A stretch of 64,000 nucleotides of DNA from Paenibacillus xylanivorans (GCF_001280595.1 NZ_LITU01000083.1:26663-90662); one strand, 5' to 3'. Shown: positions 23,875 through 32,068, counted from the stretch's first letter. Notes: generated by a model from the letters alone, not told the origin. Program-made: numbers and translations.

Positions 23875-24652
23875 TTTCGTTATACCATCCGTACCGCCAG
23901 CGCTAACTGGCGGATCGCTATGCGGATAATCTGTACTTTCTGACGCCAATCGGAAGGATCGCCATTCAGACGTTTAACACTGATTTACTTTCGCCGGTAT
24001 CGCGCCAACGACTCCGGCTTTCCTTTGAACATTCCGCGTCACGAAGGCGGGAACCTTCGTTCAGGCAGACGCGTTCACATATATCGAGTGTAAGCGGAGG
24101 GAGCGGCGATTGGCTATCGCGTGGCGCGCTCTTTTCCGTTGTTATATCCAGTAATACGCAGGTGATCGAACAAGGTTTCAATATTTCAGAAAAAAGTTTT
24201 AATTGCGATGTCCCACTTTTGCGGAAAAAATGTGCCTTTATTAAGTATAGGGGGCTCTCCGAAACAATAAGTCGGAAAAGGGCGCAGATAAAATCAACTT
24301 CACAAATTAGACACATATCTCGTAAAAAGCACGTCGCAAATCATTGAATTAACGTCCTTATAAGATATAGAGGGATTTTACGGACTGGAGGTGTCCGACA
24401 TTCTACTCGACGGCGTCAATATTCGTAAGGGTGTTTATTCGGAATACACCCGAGATTCTAATCGGTCGGCACTATAAGAGTATACGGAAATTTTCCGTGG
24501 AGCGTGTCTGAAGAAGTTGGGAATCGTTAATCCGGTATAGAGAATTTTTTCGTAAAGTGTGCGAAGGGCGATAGGTAGTTGTTAATTTAAGTAAGGCGGT
24601 GTGGGAAAACCCGTTGATCGGCAATAAGGTAAATAGAAGGAGGAGAAGCCAA
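23875..24652. other. 778-base region with no supported gene
   Basis: No frame has both a good ribosome site and a standard start. Hairpins are present: ACGAAGGcgggaaCCTTCGT near 24040, GGGTGT/ACACCC at 24429-24451, and ACGGAA/TTCCGT near 24485. Between 24380 and 24520 two frames look partly coding (ending NTPEILIGRH and YTRDSNRSAL) but lack starts. This may be a replication or control region, or decayed genes. Confidence 0.5.
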
Positions 24653-24856
24653 ATGAAAACATTCAAAGTAACTGTTCCGAAGGGATACGCTCCTGCCACG
24701 TACGAAGAGTTAGCGAAAATGGCGGGGCTGCCTACCGACGAAGCGGAGAAAGCAATCCACGAGATGGAGGAGGTCGGCATTGTTAATATCATCAAATTCG
24801 GAGACGTAATGTTCTACAAACTCAATCTAGGAGGCCAGAAAGGAGCATCGCAATGA
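24653..24856 (+). CDS. winged-helix-like small protein, 67 aa
   Basis: ATG behind AGAAGGAGGAGAAGCC. The sequence has the pattern of a compact winged helix: ATYEELAKMAGLPTDEAEKA as helix-turn-helix and IVNIIKFGDVMFYKLN as the beta wing. It overlaps the next gene by ATGA, so the two are translated together. Probably DNA-binding; could regulate or assist the following proteins. Confidence 0.7.
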   Translation: MKTFKVTVPKGYAPATYEELAKMAGLPTDEAEKAIHEMEEVGIVNIIKFGDVMFYKLNLGGQKGASQ

Positions 24857-25236
24857 CAATCGATGTATCGAAACCACTCGCCCACGATGACGGATTTGCG
24901 CGCTTACCGAATATCCTATTCCGGATGTACCCGTTACTCGACGGGTTCACTCTGGAAACGGCGGGTTTATACGGATACTTGTTGTCCTGGCGTCAGAATA
25001 AGGCGGACCACGCAATGTACGGTATGGCATGGCTCAGGCAGGCGGATATCACGGCAGAAACAGGCTTATCCGCGTTCAAGATTCGCCAACATACGGAGGT
25101 TCTGCGTCGCTACGGGCTGCTAAACGTCACTAAGTCGGATCGAATCGCTAACAAACTCGTGTATGAACCGCTTGAGCCGCTGACATACGAAGAGTTCCGT
25201 AAGACATATTGGAGAGAGGAGGCGAATATCTCATGA
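24853..25236 (+). CDS. winged-helix protein, replication-initiator-like, 127 aa
   Basis: The ATG overlaps the upstream stop. It resembles replication-initiator and DnaD-type winged helices: RLPNILFRMYPLLDGFTLET start, a helical body with LRQADITAETGLSAFKIRQH, and RYGLLNVTKSDRIANKLVYE as the wing. It lies before a similar protein and a set of 14-bp repeats, which is a common order for plasmid replication modules. DNA-binding is likely; the replication role is inferred. Confidence 0.7.
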   Translation: MTIDVSKPLAHDDGFARLPNILFRMYPLLDGFTLETAGLYGYLLSWRQNKADHAMYGMAWLRQADITAETGLSAFKIRQHTEVLRRYGLLNVTKSDRIANKLVYEPLEPLTYEEFRKTYWREEANIS

Positions 25237-25667
25237 GTAGCATAGGTGAACTTGCACAAATTGCGGTCAAACAGAAAGCGAAGGTGCTTGAGAGCGAACA
25301 CGGCGGATACTCCCCGTCGTTACACTCGTTATTCCGCGTTCACCTAAAGGAGCTCGGCGTTAAGTATCAAAAGAATGACGCTCGGGATGCAATATTCCTG
25401 CTCTTGTACCTTCACGCGTATGTGAACGGAACGGAGTCGAACGACTTCTATATGTGGGCGTTTCCTACCGTAAAGCAAATTCGTGAGGATACTGGCATAC
25501 ATGGCGATCGGATCAAACCGTTATGCAGGTTGCTTGAGGTCGAAGGACTGTTAATAACGAAGAAGATTCCGTGGGCAGGGAATACGAAGAAGCTCTACCT
25601 TCCGCTGTTCTTTCCGCTAGAGGAGCAAGCACTAGAGGCAGCGATTCCCGTAAACGGAGCGGCTTAA
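25233..25667 (+). CDS. winged-helix protein, replication-initiator-like, 144 aa
   Basis: ATG at 25233 behind GAGAGGAGGCG, overlapping the previous stop. Pattern as in the upstream protein: LHSLFRVHLKELGV, a helix-turn-helix with FPTVKQIREDTGIHGDRIKP and a wing EGLLITKKIPW. The three overlapping winged-helix genes form one translational unit. Iteron-like repeats begin 43 bases after the stop. Replication initiation is the most attractive role, transcription control the alternative. Confidence 0.7.
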   Translation: MSSIGELAQIAVKQKAKVLESEHGGYSPSLHSLFRVHLKELGVKYQKNDARDAIFLLLYLHAYVNGTESNDFYMWAFPTVKQIREDTGIHGDRIKPLCRLLEVEGLLITKKIPWAGNTKKLYLPLFFPLEEQALEAAIPVNGAA

Positions 25668-25709
25668 ATCCCGTATTCAGGAATCGTCGCGATCCGTTTA
25701 TAGGAAAAT

Positions 25710-25751
25710 AATAAGAACGAAGTAACAAGAACGAACTAACAAGAATAAACA
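25710..25751 (+). repeat. three 14-bp tandem repeats, iteron-like
   Basis: Units at 25710, 25724 and 25738 share the consensus AACAAGAACGAACT with 1-4 changes. The position behind the winged-helix genes fits an origin or an operator. Confidence 0.65.
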
Positions 25752-25833
25752 TTACCGCTCGGTTAAATTCGCATACGCTCATTGAACCTCACGGGACGAT
25801 GTTCTGACGCGCATAAAGGTATGGAGGGGATGG

Positions 25834-25932
25834 ATAGCGCGGGAAAAGAAGAGTAAGAACAAACGATACGCGGAAGTTAAACTACTGAACATCCACAAGG
25901 AGGTACTCACATGCAAGCAGCCAAACAGCTAG
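25834..25932 (+). CDS. possible 32-aa ORF with ATA start
   Basis: GGAGGGGA lies 6 bases before ATA GCG CGG. The frame reads AREKKSKNKRYAEVKLLNIH, then KEVLTCKQPNS, and overlaps the start of the next gene. The open frame has no ATG, GTG or TTG at all back to the previous stop. Strongly basic and coding-like, but the start is non-standard. Confidence 0.35.
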   Translation: MAREKKSKNKRYAEVKLLNIHKEVLTCKQPNS

Positions 25933-26870
25933 TCGAATACACCGCCGGCCCCGCCTTACAGCTCATCGTCACGCCCGACGTCGATCGCTACGATTATTCC
26001 GGTAACGCCTGCGAACTGTTCCCGAATTGGACGCGTACGAACTACCGGACCTACGCCAAACAACCGTTCGCTCAGCGTCTGCAGATAGCGGAGACTATGG
26101 CGGAGTTGTACGACGAGTATTACTATGATAACCACCTAGGCGGTGACGGCCGCTTCCGTACGCAGCTCGAATACCAGCGCTTGGAACGCTTGGCGGACTA
26201 TATTCTCGCGGAGGATCACGCTAAAGGTCTATCTATCATGCGCGATCCGTACGATATGCCTCGCGACCGTGACCTTATCGTTCCGCCAGGCTCAGGAGCG
26301 CGGGAGTTTATGCGGAAGCACAGTATCCGAATATACTGCGAGGCTGACGCGAAGGGCGCAGTGGAGAAGTTCGGCGGAAAGTTATGCCAAGCGTGCCAGC
26401 ATCCATTCGAAGGGCGCGGAAATCAGCTCAATTGTGGTCCGACATGCCGCCGCCTGTATAAGACGTTATGGGAGCGCAAGAAACGGTATGGAACAATCGA
26501 ATTTGAAGGCGAGCGGAACCGGATGCAACTGGAATACGGATTCTATAGTCCACAGGAAATGGAGAACCTACAGGAGCGATCGGAGCAATCATACGGCGCG
26601 TCGAAGAAGCTTGCGAACATGGCTGACGCTAAGAGACGGAAGGAAAGTCATGGCCGGAAGAATACGGTTCAGCTCATAGACAAGAAAGGAACGGAAGGCG
26701 CGGGATACTTGGATGGTGTATACGGATGGACGAGTGATCGTAACCAGTACAAGGGAACACATCACGATATCTGGTGGGGAGAGATGGTCACATATAATAT
26801 GTACGAACAGCCATTGACGGAGAAGTTTGTAGACTGCCGAAAGCCTCGTACTGTCCACATCTCCGCTTAA
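25911..26870 (+). CDS. hypothetical zinc-ribbon-containing protein, 319 aa
   Basis: ATG behind CACAAGGAGGTACTCAC. A Cys cluster near residues 160-185 (CQACQHPFEGRGNQLNCGPTC, pattern C-x2-C...C-x3-C) is a probable zinc ribbon, next to a basic segment RRLYKTLWERKKRYGTIEF. This suggests nucleic-acid contact. The N-terminal 150 residues are Tyr- and Arg-rich with no known domain. The C-terminal part (GVYGWTSDRNQYKGTHHDIW) is also unassigned. Element-type codons. Function unknown; a DNA-processing or replication role fits the position. Confidence 0.78.
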   Translation: MQAAKQLVEYTAGPALQLIVTPDVDRYDYSGNACELFPNWTRTNYRTYAKQPFAQRLQIAETMAELYDEYYYDNHLGGDGRFRTQLEYQRLERLADYILAEDHAKGLSIMRDPYDMPRDRDLIVPPGSGAREFMRKHSIRIYCEADAKGAVEKFGGKLCQACQHPFEGRGNQLNCGPTCRRLYKTLWERKKRYGTIEFEGERNRMQLEYGFYSPQEMENLQERSEQSYGASKKLANMADAKRRKESHGRKNTVQLIDKKGTEGAGYLDGVYGWTSDRNQYKGTHHDIWWGEMVTYNMYEQPLTEKFVDCRKPRTVHISA

Positions 26871-26942
26871 GTAGGGAAGGGGACGAAGATTAATTATTTC
26901 GGACTTATGCGTTAATCCAAATGAGCGAAGGAGGTATGTGAT

Positions 26943-27167
26943 ATGGACGGATCAGGAGTACGCGGTATCCGGGTAATGGCCGGTATGACGCAGGCGCAAT
27001 TTGCGGAAGCACTTAACGTCAGCCAGTCGTGTGTTAGCGATGTGGAGAACGGAAGACGTAATGTTTCGCGTGATCTGAGGATCAAATTGGCCCAGGTATT
27101 CGGAACCGGAGATGACGTGCTAATGGCAATCCAAAGGGCAAAAGAGTCCGACAAATTGGCGCTTTAA
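26943..27167 (+). CDS. XRE-family HTH regulator, 74 aa
   Basis: ATG behind GAAGGAGGTATGTGAT. Classical XRE domain: VRGIRVMAGMTQAQFAEAL, SQSCVSDVENGRR, then VSRDLRIKLAQVFGTGDDVL. A one-domain regulator, probably acting on the second half of the element. A short hairpin GGCGCTTTAAAGCGTC overlaps its stop. Confidence 0.9.
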   Translation: MDGSGVRGIRVMAGMTQAQFAEALNVSQSCVSDVENGRRNVSRDLRIKLAQVFGTGDDVLMAIQRAKESDKLAL

Positions 27168-27232
27168 AGCGTCTTTTATTTTGCACACTAACTTTAATGA
27201 TTTAAAACGTTAATTTAAGGGAGTGAACCGAA

Positions 27233-27445
27233 TTGTCCAACGTAATATGGCGGCTAAGCACTGATTACCTCGCATGCTACACGGAGGAGCCGGAAGTCAT
27301 AGCGAAGATCCGACGCAGCTATCCGGATTTTACCGTCATGGCAACGTACGAACGAGAAGGCAAGGTAACCGCTATGCAATTTTGTGTACTAGCCGCACGG
27401 AAGCGCGTAGCTAAGAGGCTATTCAACGTGGTACAGATTACGTAG
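27233..27445 (+). CDS. hypothetical protein, 70 aa
   Basis: TTG start behind AAGGGAGTGAA. Small alpha/beta protein (VIWRLSTDYLACYTEEPEVI, FTVMATYEREGKVTAMQF). From about 27415 a second frame, one base back, reads EAIQRGTDYVDFTSIQSF to a TAA at 27488; it is protein-like but not connected by an obvious slip site. No function assigned. Confidence 0.65.
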   Translation: MSNVIWRLSTDYLACYTEEPEVIAKIRRSYPDFTVMATYEREGKVTAMQFCVLAARKRVAKRLFNVVQIT

Positions 27446-27581
27446 ATTTCACGTCAATACAGAGCTTTGAACAGGCGGAGGAACGCTAACACCTCGGCTT
27501 ATTTTGCGTGTCTAAAATCAAGCGAAATCACGGAAAAGGGTGCGATATATGCACGTATTTAACGGGAGGTAGGGGAACGGA

Positions 27582-27893
27582 ATGAGCGAGGAGACTAAAC
27601 GCGAGTTATACACTCGAATCAATCATACACAAGAGGACGGAATCGACACTGTTGTCATCACGGCGGGTGACGGATGGGTTACTTACACGGCTAAAGAATC
27701 GATTTATACCGAGATGACGCCGTTCGAAAGCGCGGTGTCTTCGTTGTGGAGCGGTTACTTTCACGCTACGGACCATATCCGCGAATTAGGTGCGTATCCA
27801 TTATCGATTATATCGAATGTGGCTGGCGCCGTTGATGCGTTTATTAAGGAACTTGAAGCGGGTGCGAGCGATGGAGGCGACGGGCAAAGTTGA
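27582..27893 (+). CDS. hypothetical protein, 103 aa
   Basis: ATG behind GGGAGGTAGGGGAACGG. Acidic protein with a beta-rich front (DTVVITAGDGWVTYTAKES) and a helical end (NVAGAVDAFIKELEAGASDG). No recognised domain. It overlaps the cold-shock-like gene by 23 bases. Confidence 0.7.
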   Translation: MSEETKRELYTRINHTQEDGIDTVVITAGDGWVTYTAKESIYTEMTPFESAVSSLWSGYFHATDHIRELGAYPLSIISNVAGAVDAFIKELEAGASDGGDGQS

Positions 27894-28083
27894 ATATTAC
27901 GATGTAGACCGCGGTTTCGGCTTCGTTGGTTGCGCGGGAATTGACGGTACAGTGTTTGTTCACGCGTCCAACGTACGCACCGAAGGAACAACGCTGCAGG
28001 TCGGAGACACCGTCGCGCTTGATATCGTACCGGGAGATCGGCGGCCCGTCGGAAAACGGGTGACATTAATTTACGGAGGGTGA
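27871..28083 (+). CDS. cold-shock-domain protein, 70 aa
   Basis: The ATG at 27871 gives MEATGKVEYYDVDRGFGFV, i.e. the CspA-type start with RNP1 (RGFGFV) and RNP2 (VFVHASN), then LQVGDTVALDIVPG and RPVGKRVTLIY. It is a single OB fold that should bind single-stranded RNA or DNA. It overlaps the gene upstream, so translation is coupled. The WFN of host CspA proteins is replaced by EYY and an insertion GCAGIDG lengthens the loop, so it is not a recent host copy. Role in the element's RNA control or replication is inferred. Confidence 0.85.
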   Translation: MEATGKVEYYDVDRGFGFVGCAGIDGTVFVHASNVRTEGTTLQVGDTVALDIVPGDRRPVGKRVTLIYGG

Positions 28084-28087
28084 TGGG

Positions 28088-28537
28088 ATGGACGAACGAT
28101 TATTACCGGATAAAATAACTTACGCTCATGTTGCAATACTTAACACGGGTAACGGCCGCATTGTCGCCGGTGTTCGCCTATCAAAACGAGATCCTAGCGT
28201 CGAAGGAACCGTATGGTATACGCCATATAGAGTTCTTTCCCTTCATTATGATGAGCGCGATATAAAGACCGTCACCATGCGGCAAGTGATACCGCTCATG
28301 ATCAAGGACATAATCCGGAACGTAGACAGCCGCACGAAGCTCGTTGTCATACGAGGGAACGCGCCGCACTTTCAGAGATATCGTCAATACGAGCAGCATG
28401 TCCGATTGTTTGCGGAGAGTCATAACGTAGGTATCCGGATCAGTTGGAAGCCGAATATTGAAAATCGCATACCTGAGCTCAAGGAATTAGCAAACGATGC
28501 TTTACAGCGCGGCGAGTCTTTAGTCGCAGCTATTTAA
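28088..28537 (+). CDS. hypothetical alpha/beta protein, 149 aa
   Basis: ATG behind GGAGGGTGATGGG. Alternating strands and helices (ITYAHVAILNTGNGRIVAG, TKLVVIRGNAPHFQ) suggest an RNase H-like or resolvase-like fold, but the acidic catalytic set is not evident. Basic and soluble. It follows the cold-shock gene by 4 bases and lies 13 bases before the next gene. Confidence 0.7.
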   Translation: MDERLLPDKITYAHVAILNTGNGRIVAGVRLSKRDPSVEGTVWYTPYRVLSLHYDERDIKTVTMRQVIPLMIKDIIRNVDSRTKLVVIRGNAPHFQRYRQYEQHVRLFAESHNVGIRISWKPNIENRIPELKELANDALQRGESLVAAI

Positions 28538-28550
28538 AGGAGGAATACAA

Positions 28551-29264
28551 ATGACAGACATTAACACACATATTCAGTACGCAACGAACATGATCCATGG
28601 AGACGTTACGGTGAGTGTAGCCAAAGACATTTTTGAGTTAGTTAAAGAGGAGCTCAAAGATATCCAACGTATGGAGGATTCGGGATTGCTCGGTTATCGC
28701 GGTCGCTTTGAGAAAGAGGACGCAGCTCGGAAAAAGGGCGCGCTCCAGCTCGCGCAAGCACTCAAAACCAATCAAGACATGGTCAATGAAGCACTTGAAA
28801 CTGCCGAGAAGCAAGCTCACGAAGTCCTCGGCCAAGCTGCGACACCTCCGCCTGAGTATCAACTTCGCGAGTTTAATGATAGGTATGCAGAGTTGAAGGC
28901 GAATCTCCAAGTTAACGCAAACCAACGGTCAGCCGGTCAGCTACTTGAATTTATGCGCGGAGTCAACGATCCGTACCTCGCGGATCTTCTGACACAGGAC
29001 TATGCAGAACTTGGCGGCGCACTGATTAATCATACGCGCGACCCGATCGGCGTTAATACACTTTACGGAACCCTGCGAAGCGGTAGAGATACCACGGAAC
29101 AGATGCAGGCTCGCACAGCACTCCAAGAAATCGCGCAACTTAGACAGACAAGATCGTATAACTCACTGCTTGAGCTTGGCGCGGACAAAGCGCTCGGCCC
29201 AATCGGAAGATCCGCGATGAATGATCCGGCTGGCTTCGTTCAGGCCAACGAAGGGAGTGCGTAA
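28551..29264 (+). CDS. hypothetical helical protein, 237 aa
   Basis: ATG behind AAAGGAGGAATACAA. Strongly helical, with long amphipathic segments (AKDIFELVKEELKDIQRMED, MVNEALETAEKQAHEVLGQ). No membrane segment. It might be structural, like a phage scaffold, but no family is recognised. The next gene begins in another frame 2 bases after its stop. Confidence 0.75.
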   Translation: MTDINTHIQYATNMIHGDVTVSVAKDIFELVKEELKDIQRMEDSGLLGYRGRFEKEDAARKKGALQLAQALKTNQDMVNEALETAEKQAHEVLGQAATPPPEYQLREFNDRYAELKANLQVNANQRSAGQLLEFMRGVNDPYLADLLTQDYAELGGALINHTRDPIGVNTLYGTLRSGRDTTEQMQARTALQEIAQLRQTRSYNSLLELGADKALGPIGRSAMNDPAGFVQANEGSA

Positions 29265-29266
29265 CC

Positions 29267-29752
29267 ATCCGATATCAACTGTACATTGCGGCTGCCGCTG
29301 ATAATAAGCGCGCGGCCTATTCGTACGTTCTCGCCAACTACGCCGGCATTGTCGCGCAGGGAACGTTCCTGACGGTAGGTGAGCGCAAGTTTGACGACTC
29401 ATTCTGCGGCCACGTAGCTATTCAACGCGCATTAAGAACAGCGGCGAACAAAGCGGAGAGCGTAGCGGACGTTACCGTTGTGCTTGACGAGAATATTGCG
29501 AACGACGTCGGCTTTGAGTTGCTCGGCGTTAACCCTCCGCTGTATCCGCCGCTCTGCAGATCAACGCAGCGCATCATGAAACGGTTCAACTCGTGCGAGC
29601 TGGCAGCGATGAAGAAAGGCGACGAGCTTAATCCGGAAGAGGCCAGCGTGTTCGACGAGTGCTTGGCGGCACTAGAAGAGGCAAGGACACCGCGTGGTCA
29701 ATTCAGACTGGCGTGGGATACAGCGATTGGTTCACAAAATATCATTCGATAA
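29267..29752 (+). CDS. RNase H-like protein with probable ATC start
   Basis: From the TGA at 29222 to the GTG at 29480 this frame has no ATG, GTG or TTG, yet it is fully coding-like: RYQLYIAAAADNKRAAYSYV, GIVAQGTFLTVGERKF, VADVTVVLDEN. The strand order and the Asp in VVLDEN resemble RNase HI-type (RVT_3) folds. AAGGGAG ends 10 bases before the ATC at 29267, the best start. Use of the GTG at 29480 would delete the first half of the fold. A -1 shift from the upstream gene is an alternative. About 161 aa. Confidence 0.65.
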   Translation: MRYQLYIAAAADNKRAAYSYVLANYAGIVAQGTFLTVGERKFDDSFCGHVAIQRALRTAANKAESVADVTVVLDENIANDVGFELLGVNPPLYPPLCRSTQRIMKRFNSCELAAMKKGDELNPEEASVFDECLAALEEARTPRGQFRLAWDTAIGSQNIIR

Positions 29753-29767
29753 GGGAGAAATGACAAA

Positions 29768-30415
29768 ATGAAAATGCCACAAAAGGTACAAACAGCGATC
29801 AAGACTTATCAGGAGGAGCATGCGAAGTCTAGTAAGGCGGCGGGGCTCCATCACGAAAGCGCGGCAAAACTCAAAGCGGAGCTCGAAGACGTACAGGCTC
29901 AACTCGTAGTAGCCGAAGATAAGACGCTATCCGATCCGACTGAGGAGAACGTACAACGAGAGACGGGCCTACAACGCAAGGTTGCGGAACTGACGATGAA
30001 TATTGCCGCGGCCGAAGAGCGTGCGCGGACTATTAGCGGGAAGGCAAGCGGCCGCCTCATCACACTAGCCGACGAAGCAATCGAAGCTGCTCGCGATGAA
30101 GCCTATCGCCACTTTCACGATAACTACGAAGCGAAGTTGAAAGCGATCGAGGACGCCAAGTATGCGTACCTCCAAGCTGTCACAGGTCTGCACACGTTGC
30201 GTATGGAATCATACAACCTCTGGCACAACACAGGCCAGGAAACGAACGTGAACCGATTGGAACGAGGCGGCAATCTAGTGTTTCCGGAGCCAGCCCTACA
30301 TTATAGAGGCAATGCGCGCCAGGTACACGGTGTTTCTGAACAGGAGGTAGCGCTTGCGTACCGTGATGGCAAGATTTATAGATCAAGTGTTGCAGAAGGG
30401 AGGGAAATGGAATGA
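29768..30415 (+). CDS. coiled-coil protein, 215 aa
   Basis: ATG behind AAGGGAGAAATGACAAA. Residues about 15-140 are heptad-rich helix (KLKAELEDVQAQLVVAEDKT, KVAELTMNIAAAEERARTI). The end is globular (VFPEPALHYRGNARQVHGV). Its TGA overlaps the ATG of the next gene. It may be a structural component together with the fibre-like protein at 30749. Confidence 0.78.
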   Translation: MKMPQKVQTAIKTYQEEHAKSSKAAGLHHESAAKLKAELEDVQAQLVVAEDKTLSDPTEENVQRETGLQRKVAELTMNIAAAEERARTISGKASGRLITLADEAIEAARDEAYRHFHDNYEAKLKAIEDAKYAYLQAVTGLHTLRMESYNLWHNTGQETNVNRLERGGNLVFPEPALHYRGNARQVHGVSEQEVALAYRDGKIYRSSVAEGREME

Positions 30416-30699
30416 GTAATCCATTTGCACACAGCCCTTTTAGATTCTCGGGCAATTTCGAGGAGAAATTAATCTTCAAGTTTCCAAGGACGGCAAGCTC
30501 GTTATTTATCAGAAACAATGGAGATACTCGCATTAAATTCAGTACAAGAGCAGGCGGCAAGTACTTCAATGAATTTACTTTGCCCGTAGGCCAGAGTTTC
30601 GATGAGGTTCTTGCTCCTTTCAACGAACTAACAGTCGAGATTGACAGAGATGACTCTATCGAGCAGCACTTAACGTTTTATGGGCATATACGTAGCTAA
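30412..30699 (+). CDS. hypothetical beta-rich protein, 95 aa
   Basis: ATGA overlap with the coiled-coil gene and AGGGAGGGAAATGG as ribosome site. A beta-rich sequence (RTASSLFIRNNGDTRIKFST, EFTLPVGQSFDEVLAPF) like a small sandwich domain; such proteins often belong to virion tails, but this is inference. A hairpin follows. Confidence 0.7.
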   Translation: MSNPFAHSPFRFSGNFEEKLIFKFPRTASSLFIRNNGDTRIKFSTRAGGKYFNEFTLPVGQSFDEVLAPFNELTVEIDRDDSIEQHLTFYGHIRS

Positions 30700-30702
30700 A
30701 CG

Positions 30703-30731
30703 CGAGGGGCCTTCGGGCCTCGTTTCTATTT
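30703..30731 (+). terminator. weak terminator or attenuator hairpin
   Basis: CGA..GGCC TTCG GGCC..TCG with a 2-base bulge, then TTTCTATTTT. It lies between the 95-aa gene and the fibre-like gene. Confidence 0.45.
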
Positions 30732-30748
30732 TAAAGGAGGAATATGCG

Positions 30749-32056
30749 ATGAGTTTGTGTGTATCAGCGTTTATAGAGGGCAGTTTCTACGTTTGGGCTG
30801 ACGGGCGAGTTTGTGCTCAGGCTGGGGAAACCAATTACCTTGTTACAGATGAGTACATGAAGGCGAGGGTCTTTGGTAAACGTGTTGTTTTCGCAACTGG
30901 GATGCTTGAGATCGCCGAGTCGGTATTCGGTATGATTAGAGAAGATAGCAGTATCGAAGACATACAGAGAGTGGCGCGAGAATGTTACTTAACGTTCAAG
31001 GCGGCTAATGAGAACGACCCGTTATATCAAGTTCTTGAGCATGGAATTGAGCTCGGCGTAATCGTCCATGAGTTTGAGGAGGGAGTCCCGCGTTATATTC
31101 AGATGGTTTATGACACCAACTTTGATATTCGCGTCACTCAGCCGTCTAACCTGGACTTTTTCTCGTTCGGCGCGCACTCTGACGATATCCTTCCGATCCT
31201 TATCGCAAAGGTAAACGCCGGCATCGAGGTAAGTAGCGCAGTCGAACAGTCATACGCGGAGATCGCCGATGCCAGTGTTGGCGGTATGTTACTCGGATTT
31301 CGGTTTAATAGCGACAACCTAGCGCATAGCTCCGTTTGGATAAATGACAAAACAGCGTATCCGGTGTGGAAGGGCGAGCGATTACCGTGTCTCGCGGATA
31401 TGCAGGGTAATGCCGTAATGAATAAGCTGACCGCCAACTCCGCGCAGATTAACAGCTCGGATTTCAATAATGGCGCGATTGTGGGTTCGTCCATCAACGT
31501 TGGTAACGGCAAATTTAAAGTAGATACATCCGGTAACATGTATACCGAGGGAAGTACGACAGTTGGCGGTACAATCACCGGTTCACTCATCCGCACAGCA
31601 GCGAGCGGTCGACGCGTGGAGTTGGATACGCAGGGGCTTCGAAGTTACGACGCGGCAGGTGTGAACCGTATCCGGATTAATACCGGTTCAGATAACGGGA
31701 TTGCTGCGATTTCATTCTATGGTTCAGGTGGTGCGAGTGCGGGCGAGATTAATTCGTATCAGAACAGCGGCGGACTCTCGATTATTAGTAGCGACGTGTT
31801 TATCGGATCAAACAATACCGGTAATCCTATCCGTCTACAAGGCGCAGTGACGATTGATGGTAACGTTGAATTCCGCCGTGAAGTAACCGGCCTTAAGCTG
31901 AATATCGGCAGTGTTACCGGGTTACAGACGCAGCTTGATGCAATATGGACCAAGCTCAATAACCATACGCACGACATTACGTTGCCTACGCATAACCACG
32001 GTAACAGTGCGAATCAGAATTGGGGAGGAACGTTCACCACTTCGAGATCCGCGTAA
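30749..32056 (+). CDS. Ntn-hydrolase-like domain fused to phage-fibre-like tail
   Basis: ATG at 30749 behind AAAGGAGGAATATGCG; an earlier TTG in frame runs through the hairpin and is rejected. Residues 1-215 have the pattern of proteasome-type Ntn hydrolases: a beta start MSLCVSAFIEGSFYVWADGR and KARVFGKRVVFATGM, like the ADSR and GxxxD strands, though the Thr1 nucleophile is not obvious; Cys4 or Ser2 could be candidates. Residues about 235-435 are repetitive, Gly/Ser/Asn-rich beta-helix sequence (FKVDTSGNMYTEGSTTVGGT) with a short coiled segment and a His-rich end (NHTHDITLPTHNHGN) typical of phage tail fibres. 435 aa. Role unknown. Confidence 0.7.
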   Translation: MSLCVSAFIEGSFYVWADGRVCAQAGETNYLVTDEYMKARVFGKRVVFATGMLEIAESVFGMIREDSSIEDIQRVARECYLTFKAANENDPLYQVLEHGIELGVIVHEFEEGVPRYIQMVYDTNFDIRVTQPSNLDFFSFGAHSDDILPILIAKVNAGIEVSSAVEQSYAEIADASVGGMLLGFRFNSDNLAHSSVWINDKTAYPVWKGERLPCLADMQGNAVMNKLTANSAQINSSDFNNGAIVGSSINVGNGKFKVDTSGNMYTEGSTTVGGTITGSLIRTAASGRRVELDTQGLRSYDAAGVNRIRINTGSDNGIAAISFYGSGGASAGEINSYQNSGGLSIISSDVFIGSNNTGNPIRLQGAVTIDGNVEFRREVTGLKLNIGSVTGLQTQLDAIWTKLNNHTHDITLPTHNHGNSANQNWGGTFTTSRSA

Positions 32057-32068
32057 TCAAACGTTATG

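Noticed and set aside
24162..24347. 61-aa frame in the 23.9-24.65 kb gap
   Set aside because: No ribosome site, AT-rich composition unlike nearby genes and several rare features; not supported.
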